Shown piece after piece: positions 58,501-64,000 of a DNA stretch of 64,000 nucleotides. Each line of letters begins with the position of its first letter. Positions within the stretch are counted from its first letter, which is position 1. Made by a program: the position numbers and the translations under genes. The notes beneath the pieces were generated by a model, which worked only from the letters and a program-made list of their open reading frames with translations, was not told the origin of the DNA and searched no databases. This DNA comes from Corbicula japonica (taxonomy: Eukaryota > Mollusca > Bivalvia > Venerida > Cyrenidae), in assembly GCA_038501625.1 (NCBI GenBank), contig JAZAYU010000079.1, positions 1,426,001-1,490,000 on the forward strand, in the 5' to 3' direction.

Positions 58501-61500
58501 AACCACAAGGCCTAGAGCTTAGATATTTGGCATTTAGCATCCTCTAGTGGAGCTGTACAAAGATTGTTCAAATTATTTCCCTAGGGTCAAAATTGGCCCC
58601 GCCACAGGGGTCACTTCATTTTACATAGACTTATATAGGAAAAACTTTAAAAATCTTCTTGTCTGAAACCACAAGGCCTAGAGCTTAGATATTTGGCATT
58701 TAGCACCCTCTAGCGGAACTCTACAAAGATTGTTCAAATTATTTCCCTGGGGTCATAATTGGCCCCGCCCCAGGGGTCACTTCATTTTACATAGACTTAT
58801 ATAGGAAAAACTTTAAAAATCTTCTTGTCTGAAACCACAAGGCCTAGAGCTTAGATATTTGGCATTTAGCATCCTCTAGTGGAGCTCTACAAAGATTGTT
58901 CAAATTATTTCCCTAGGGTCAAAATTGGCCCCGCCCCAGGGGTCACTTCATTTTACATAGACTTATATAGGAAAAACTTTAAAAATCTTCTTGTCTGAAA
59001 CCACAAGGCCTAGAGCTTAGATATTTGGCATTAAGCATCCTCTTGTGAAACTCTACAAAGATTGTTCAAATTATTTCCCAGGGGTCTAAATTGGCCCCGC
59101 CCCAGGGGTCACTTCATTTGATATAGACTTGTATAGGAAAAACTTTTAAAATCTTCTTGTCTGAAACCACAAGGCCTAGAGCTTAGATATATGGCATTTA
59201 GCATCCTCTAGTGGAACTCTACAAAGATTGTTCAAATTATTTCCCAGGGGTCTAAATTGGCCCCGCCCCAGGGGTCACTTCATTTTATATAGACTTGTAT
59301 AGGAAAAACTTTTAAAATCTTCTTTTCTGAAACCACAAGGCCTAGAGCTTAGATATTTGGCATTAAGCATCCTCTTATGAAACTCTACAAAGATTGTTCA
59401 AATTATTTCCCAGGGGTCTAAATTGGCCTAGCCCCAGGGGTCACTTCATTTTATATATACTTGTATAGGAAAAACTTTAAAAATCTTCTTGTCTGAAACC
59501 ACAAGGCCTAGAGCTTAGATATTTGGCATTTAGCACCCTCTATTGGAAATCTTCAAAGATTGTTCAAATGAATTCCCTGTGGTCAAAATTGGCCCCGCCC
59601 CAGGGTTCACTTTATTTTATATAGACTGATATAGGAAAAACTTTAAAAATCTTCTTGTCTGAAACCACAAGCTGAGAGTACTTTTGTACTCAGGTGAGCG
59701 ATATTAGGGCCATCATGGCCCTCTTGTTTTTTAAACTGATCACTTTATTAATCATGCTCTCTTTCCCTCTTTTTTTTTGACTGGGGAGGCTGTTTTTTTC
59801 TGAATGTGGCAATTCCTGATATTCATATTTCACCTTGTTGCATGATCACCAAGATTATTCATACAGATCTAGGTGGTGATACAATCACTCATATAATTTT
59901 AGGTGATGAACAAAATCAATCATACTGATCTAGGTGATGATCATTATAATTCATATTGATCTTGGTGATAATCAAGATCATGTATATTGATCATCATAAG
60001 TCTTATTGATGTAGGTGATGATCACAATCATTCAGATTGATCTAGATGATGATCAGAATCATTCAGATTGATCTAGGTGATGATCAGAATCATTCCGATT
60101 GATCTAGGTGATGATCAGAATCATTCAGATTGATCTAGATGATAATCAGAATCATTCAGATTGATCTAGGTGATGATCAGAATTATTCAGAGTGATCTAG
60201 GTGATGATCAGAATCATTCAGATTGATCTAGGTGATGATAAGAATCATCCAGAGTGATCTAGGTGATGATCAGAATCATTCAATTGATCTAGGTGATGAT
60301 CAGAATTATTCAGATTGATCTAGGTGATGATCAGAATCATTCAGATTGATCTAGGTGATGATCAGAATCATTTAGAGTGATCTAGGTGATGATCAGAATC
60401 ATTCAGAGTGATCTAGGTGATGATCAGAATCATTCAGATTGATCTAGGTGATGATAAGAATCATCCAGAGTGATCTAAGTGATGATCAGAATCATTCAAT
60501 TGATCTAGGTGATGATCAGAATTATTCAGATTGATCTAGGTGATGATCAGAATCATTCAGATTGATCTAGGTGATGATCAGAATCATTTAGAGTGATCTA
60601 GGTGATGATCAGAATCATTCAGATTGATTTAGGTGATGATCAGAATCATTCAGATTGATCTAGGTGATGATCAGAATCATTTAGAGTGATCTAGGTGATG
60701 ATCAGAATCATTCAGATTGATTTAGGTGATGATCAGAATCATTCAGATTGATCTAGGTGATGATCAGAATCATTTAGAGTGATCTAGGTGATGATCAGAA
60801 TCATTTAGAGTGATTTAGGTGATGATCAGAATCATTTAGATTTATCTAGGTGATGATCAGAATCATTTAGATTGATCTAGGTGATGATCAGAATCATTTA
60901 GAGTGATCTAGGTGATGATCAGAATCATTTAGATTGATCTAGGCGATGATAAAAAAATTCAGATTAATCTCGGTGATGATCAGAATCATTTAGATTGATC
61001 TAGGTGATGATCAGAATCATTAAGATTGATCTATGTGATGATCTGAATCATTCAGATTGATCTAGGTGATGATCAGAATCATTTAGAGTGATTTAGATGA
61101 TGATCAGAATCATTCAGATTGATCTAGGTGATGATCAGAATCATTCAGATTGATCTAGGCGATGATCAGTATCATTTAGAGTGATCTAGGTGATGATCAG
61201 AATCATTTAGATTGATCTAGGCGATGATAAAAAAAATTCAGATTAATCTAGGTGATGATCAGAATCATTTCTGTTGATCTAGTTGATGAATAAAATCATT
61301 CCTATTGATCTAGATGATGATCATGATATTTCATGTTAATCTAGGTGATGATCAAGATAACTTAGAGATTGAGGAAGGTAATTATCTTCTCCTGACTATG
61401 GAACTGACAGATGGCGCTAAACACAATGTCAAGGTCACTGGATTAGAAACTGAAACAGGGCAAGATAGCATGAAACATGATGTAGTGGTGATGCGAACGA

Positions 61501-63221
61501 TGCCTGGAGCTGAAAACATCAGTGTGACTGATGATACACCTCGAGAAAGACCAAATGATATAGAGGAGGATAGAACTGAAGTAGGTTCAGTAGATGAGTG
61601 TATGGATGATGTGGAAACTGAACTGGCAGATATAAGTACAGAGGTTTGTATATGCTGTCAGTGTAGTGAACCTAGTAATTTAATTGTTCAACCCTTTCCT
61701 CCATTTTACGCCTTTTTACGAATGTGCGACCAGTGTAGATCTAAATCAGCCGCCACATCAGTGTCGTCTGATCAGGATCTGCACTGGTCGCATTTTGGTC
61801 AGAAATAACTTAATGGATAAAAAAGCGAACAGTTTAGATCCTGATCAGATGGCATGGATGTGCTGGCTGATTTAACTGTTCTCCCTCACAATAAAGGTCT
61901 ATCTATGGAGGAAAGGGATAAGTCTTTTTTTAGTGCAGAAATGAATATCATTGAATTGCATCCATTTGCAATCGTTGTAACATTGCCTTTCTCTCACAAA
62001 AAGACAGTAGCAATTTTGCAATATTTTGCATGTGAAGAACACACTATACCTTGTTTGCCGTATGTAACTGATTAATTACAATCTGTGATTTGTGTAGCAA
62101 AGATTTCACACAAACGATATTATCATCCTTTGCTAAAAGCAATGTCATGGTAAAACTAAGGAGACGGATTTGTGGTGTTAGACTTGCTGGTGTCTGAAAC
62201 TTGTATTGATGACATTTCTAGTCCATTCAGCGGTCATTTTCACATCTTCAGCTTTTTTGAACAGTGGAGACATGTCTGACAGGTCTTGATTAGGTAAACC
62301 AAGGGTTACAAGCAAGGCAAGACTGGTATATTACATTTATACACTAATATTAGTGCTTAAAAATCACATCATGTGTGGCAGTTGTGCTAGACATAACCAA
62401 ACAAACAAGCTAAAAATTATGATTTAGTATATCTTATAAAAGATATCTGACTTGTTTTCATTTCATTTTGCAATGTTCTAAAAAAATCTTCTTATTATTA
62501 ACCTATAAAATATACCCATAAAGATGAAATCTGATAACAAAAAAATATACAAGCTAGAAATTAAAAATTGTGTTTTAGTTGGAAGCAACATCATCAAAGT
62601 TAAAAAAATGTATAACTCCTTATTTAAATGGTACATGAACTTGTACTGTTTTTGCTCATAGGTGACAAACTTTGTTCATGTTTAGACATCCTCATTTAAA
62701 AAATGTCTATATTATCACAGGAACTTGTTGTTTTGACCATGCATACAGATGGATTTAACAATTAGATATATTTTTTATTATTTTTTTCTCCATATATATG
62801 CATTTTGACCTATGTGAGACCAGTGTAGATTTAGATCAGCCAGCACATCCATGCCATCTTATCTGGATTGATACAGATCACATCTTGGCCAGAAATAACA
62901 TATTAAATCATATGCCGGCTGAACTGGATGTACACTGTTCGCATTTGTGTTAAAATATTAGTGTACAACACAGTATACATATTTAACAGGAACAGTTATC
63001 AAAAAGAGTTGTGGTCAGTGAGGCTGGACAGTCTACAAGCAATCTGCGAAGAAGTTTGAGGAATGGGCAAAGGTCAAAGGTTAAGATTGAAGGAGTGAAA
63101 CAAGGTCGAGGTCGTCCGAGGAACAATAACATACCAAGGCCTGTTACCGACAGTACTGGGCAGTCGGTGTATATCTGTCCAACTTGTAACAGTTCTGTGA
63201 AAACATACCATGCTCTGATTG
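52502..63221 (+). CDS. AT-hook / C2H2 zinc-finger protein, 5' part (runs beyond window)
   Basis: Proposed exons: 52502-52534 (MTSQVQRHRLQ, weak), 53112-53540 (or to 53565), 53937-54018, 54134-54244, 61345-61643, 62990-63221. Exon 53112 opens VDEMTVIALRLSRDQQPAAR and has a leucine-rich LFNLLGILLQ. Exon 61345 is acidic (DDVETELADIST). The last exon has an AT-hook-like GVKQGRGRPRNN and YICPTCNSSVKTYHALI, the first half of a C2H2 finger split by an intron. Junctions from 53937 on are GT-AG and phase-consistent. The junction after 53112 is unsettled: the strong donor at 53566 (T|GTAAGT) would give TGA when joined to 53937, while a weaker donor at 53541 (CAA|GTGAAA) keeps frame. Likely a nuclear DNA-binding protein; the orthologue is not recognised. 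The intron 54245-61344 is almost entirely repeats. Confidence 0.65.
54662..57845 (+). mobile_element. Hairpin-ended, tandem-cored element (copy B) with nested insertion
   Basis: Left TTTTTAGCTCACCTGAGCAC with hairpin to GTGCTCATGGTGAGC. Right GGTGAGCGATATAGGGCCAT, CATGGCCCTCTTGTTTT. From 56930 five units of about 180 bp (AAAAATCTTCTTGTCTGAAA, CCACAAGGCCTAGAGCTTAG, CTCTACAAAGATTGTTCAAA, GGCCCCGCCCCAGGGGTCAC). Interrupted by 55046-56906. Confidence 0.65.
55046..56906 (+). mobile_element. Nested element with DR0-bearing tandem repeats
   Basis: Head ATGCCCCCGCCATGTAATGG with CGGAAGGGCATAT hairpin. Tail GCGGGGGCATCCGTGTCCTA with GGACACATTTCTAGT. The core has about eleven half-units of about 145-155 bp alternating in a dimer of about 300 bp (CAAGACGGTGTGTCGCGTAC / ACAAGGCGGTGTGTCGCGTA). 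Ten of them contain AGGTCAAGGTCA exactly; one (near 56456) has AGGTCAAGGTCT. Confidence 0.65.
58242..59728 (+). mobile_element. Hairpin-ended, tandem-cored element (copy C)
   Basis: Left TTTTTAGCTCACCTGTCACG with TAGTGACAAGGTGAGC hairpin. Right CAGGTGAGCGATATTAGGGC and CATGGCCCTCTTGTTTT. Seven units of about 180 bp, highly similar to those of copy B, plus a GTCCGTCGTCCGTCGTCCGT-like run near the head. Units in B and C are alike enough to suggest recent exchange or common amplification. Confidence 0.65.
59840..61344 (+). repeat. 31-bp minisatellite, about 48 units, ending at a splice acceptor
   Basis: Unit: GATCTAGGTGATGATCAG followed by AATCATTCAGATT. Variants include AGAGTGATC, GATTTATC and TTAG for TCAG. 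Central units are nearly identical and edge units are more diverged. A higher-order block (GATAAGAATCATCCAGAGTG onward) recurs 216 bp apart (60237 and 60453). The last unit merges with the acceptor and first bases of the exon at 61345 (AATCTAG|GTGATGATCAAG). Confidence 0.9.
61687..61920. mobile_element. TTAA-type MITE 44 bp after the exon ending at 61643
   Basis: AACCCTTTCCTCCATTTTAC to CTATGGAGGAAAGGGATAA. Both arms present, terminal TTAA degraded. Open frames running into it are artefacts. Confidence 0.7.
61921..62784. other. Intron of the zinc-finger gene, no feature seen
   Basis: AT-rich, no open frame with protein character and no obvious repeat. Confidence 0.4.
62785..62955. mobile_element. 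Decayed TTAA-type MITE
   Basis: TTTCTCCATATATATGCATT, then GTGTAGATTTAGATCAGCCA and GCTGAACTGGATGTACACTG. It ends 35 bp before the acceptor of the exon at 62990. Confidence 0.5.
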
Positions 63222-63245
63222 GTAAGTCGATGAGGTATAGAAATA

Positions 63246-64000
63246 GATGAAAAGGGAACTTTGAAGACCCTCGACCACGACAAATATGAAAATATTGCAG
63301 GCTCGGTTTGATTGAGCCTGTTCATGGGCAGTAATGGAAATGCTTTTTACTGCCCACGCTGCCTAGCCCCGGGTTAAGCCCAACTCAATATTTACACCAA
63401 TAAACAGTACAATTTGATCCATCCCAAACCATGGTATGCATATGGCGGTAAACATGGAACCTTCAATGAGGTATTTTCAGATTAATACCATTCCATGTTC
63501 CCCAGATAAAAGAATGGGTCTGCCCTAAATAAGAAAACAATTGGCAGAACTAAACAAAATAGAATTTTTGAGAGGGATCTTAGAATATAAATCCTGCATA
63601 TCACAGACAATGCCAAAGGCAAAATTTAAAAAGCAGGAAGTATATCCTTGGGGGTGATTAAACAATATGATCCAAATTTATATTGGCTGGGATATTGAAA
63701 CCACTCATCTTTCAACTGGCCGAAATATTAAAAACAAATAGTAAATTTAGGAGTACTATTAACTTAGTACATAAATATCATGCTCCATGACCTTCAAAGG
63801 ACGTAACTGATAACAGCACTGGTTGAATGTACAGGTAGTCTTTTTATAGCCGCCACACGGCACAAACAACGCTACTGTGATATTGAAAAAGATGAAAAGG
63901 GTACTTTGAAGACCCTCACCACGATTAATATGAAAATATTGCAGGCTCTCTTTGATTGAGCCTGTTGATGGGCAGTAATGGAAATGCTTTTTACTGCCAA
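63246..64000. repeat. Direct repeat of about 110 bp, 645 bp apart, running off the window
   Basis: 63246-63356 and 63891-64000 are near-identical (GATGAAAAGGGAACTTTGAA; ATGAAAATATTGCAGGCTC; TTTGATTGAGCCTGTT). Each ends in a palindrome TGGGCAGTAATGG...TTTTTACTGCCCA. The repeat begins 24 bp after the exon ending at 63221. It could be the terminal repeats of a small element or a tandem unit of about 645 bp; the window stops too early to tell. Confidence 0.6.

Noticed and set aside
59840..61344. CRISPR-like array
   Set aside because: Units are contiguous with a 31-bp period and no unique spacers, and the DNA is eukaryotic. It is a minisatellite.
61684..62075. Open frames after the acidic exon of the zinc-finger gene
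   Set aside because: They read through a donor (GAG|GTTTGT at 61644) into a TTAA-type MITE; the spliced model with phase 0 is better.

Overview
The window is animal nuclear DNA, AT-rich and full of introns. The two confidently identified genes (PSMA5 and FBH1) have clear animal protein sequences and GT-AG introns packed with small DNA transposons and tandem-cored repeats. From memory, the repeat families resemble those of bivalve molluscs, perhaps a venerid-type clam. That placement is an inference; no marker here fixes the species.

Layout. Bases 54-146 are the last coding exon of an unrecognised plus-strand gene, followed by its 3' UTR and an 812-bp pogo-type MITE. Bases 3059-11708 (minus) hold a complete 8-exon PSMA5 gene (20S proteasome alpha-5, 241 aa). 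Bases 12016-13882 are a MITE split by a hAT-like element with a perfect 8-bp target duplication. Bases 15129-17315 are a broken pogo/Tigger-type DDD transposase carrying an in-frame stop, two frameshifts and a palindromic insertion. Bases 17300-25200 are intergenic and repeat-rich. Bases 25201-51591 (minus) are a complete 19-coding-exon FBH1 gene (F-box DNA helicase 1, 1210 aa). All junctions are GT-AG with matching phases, and the helicase motifs fall in order. Its introns carry at least 20 recognisable mobile elements. From about 52502 to the right edge a plus-strand gene encodes a protein with an AT-hook and the start of a C2H2 zinc finger. It is head-to-head with FBH1, and only its first part is in the window.

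The genes do not form a pathway, although PSMA5 (proteasome) and FBH1 (an SCF ubiquitin-ligase subunit as well as a helicase) both touch ubiquitin-dependent proteolysis. Most of the unusual signal is in the repeats. A 31-bp minisatellite of about 48 units appears to be an expansion of the splice-acceptor/exon-start sequence of the zinc-finger gene. Tandem repeats carry perfect AGGTCA direct repeats with no spacer (nuclear-receptor DR0 type). A near-perfect hairpin of about 148 bp recurs in and beside FBH1. TTAA-flanked MITEs (piggyBac-like) are nested, split by other elements, and in one case supply the intronic side of an FBH1 splice donor.
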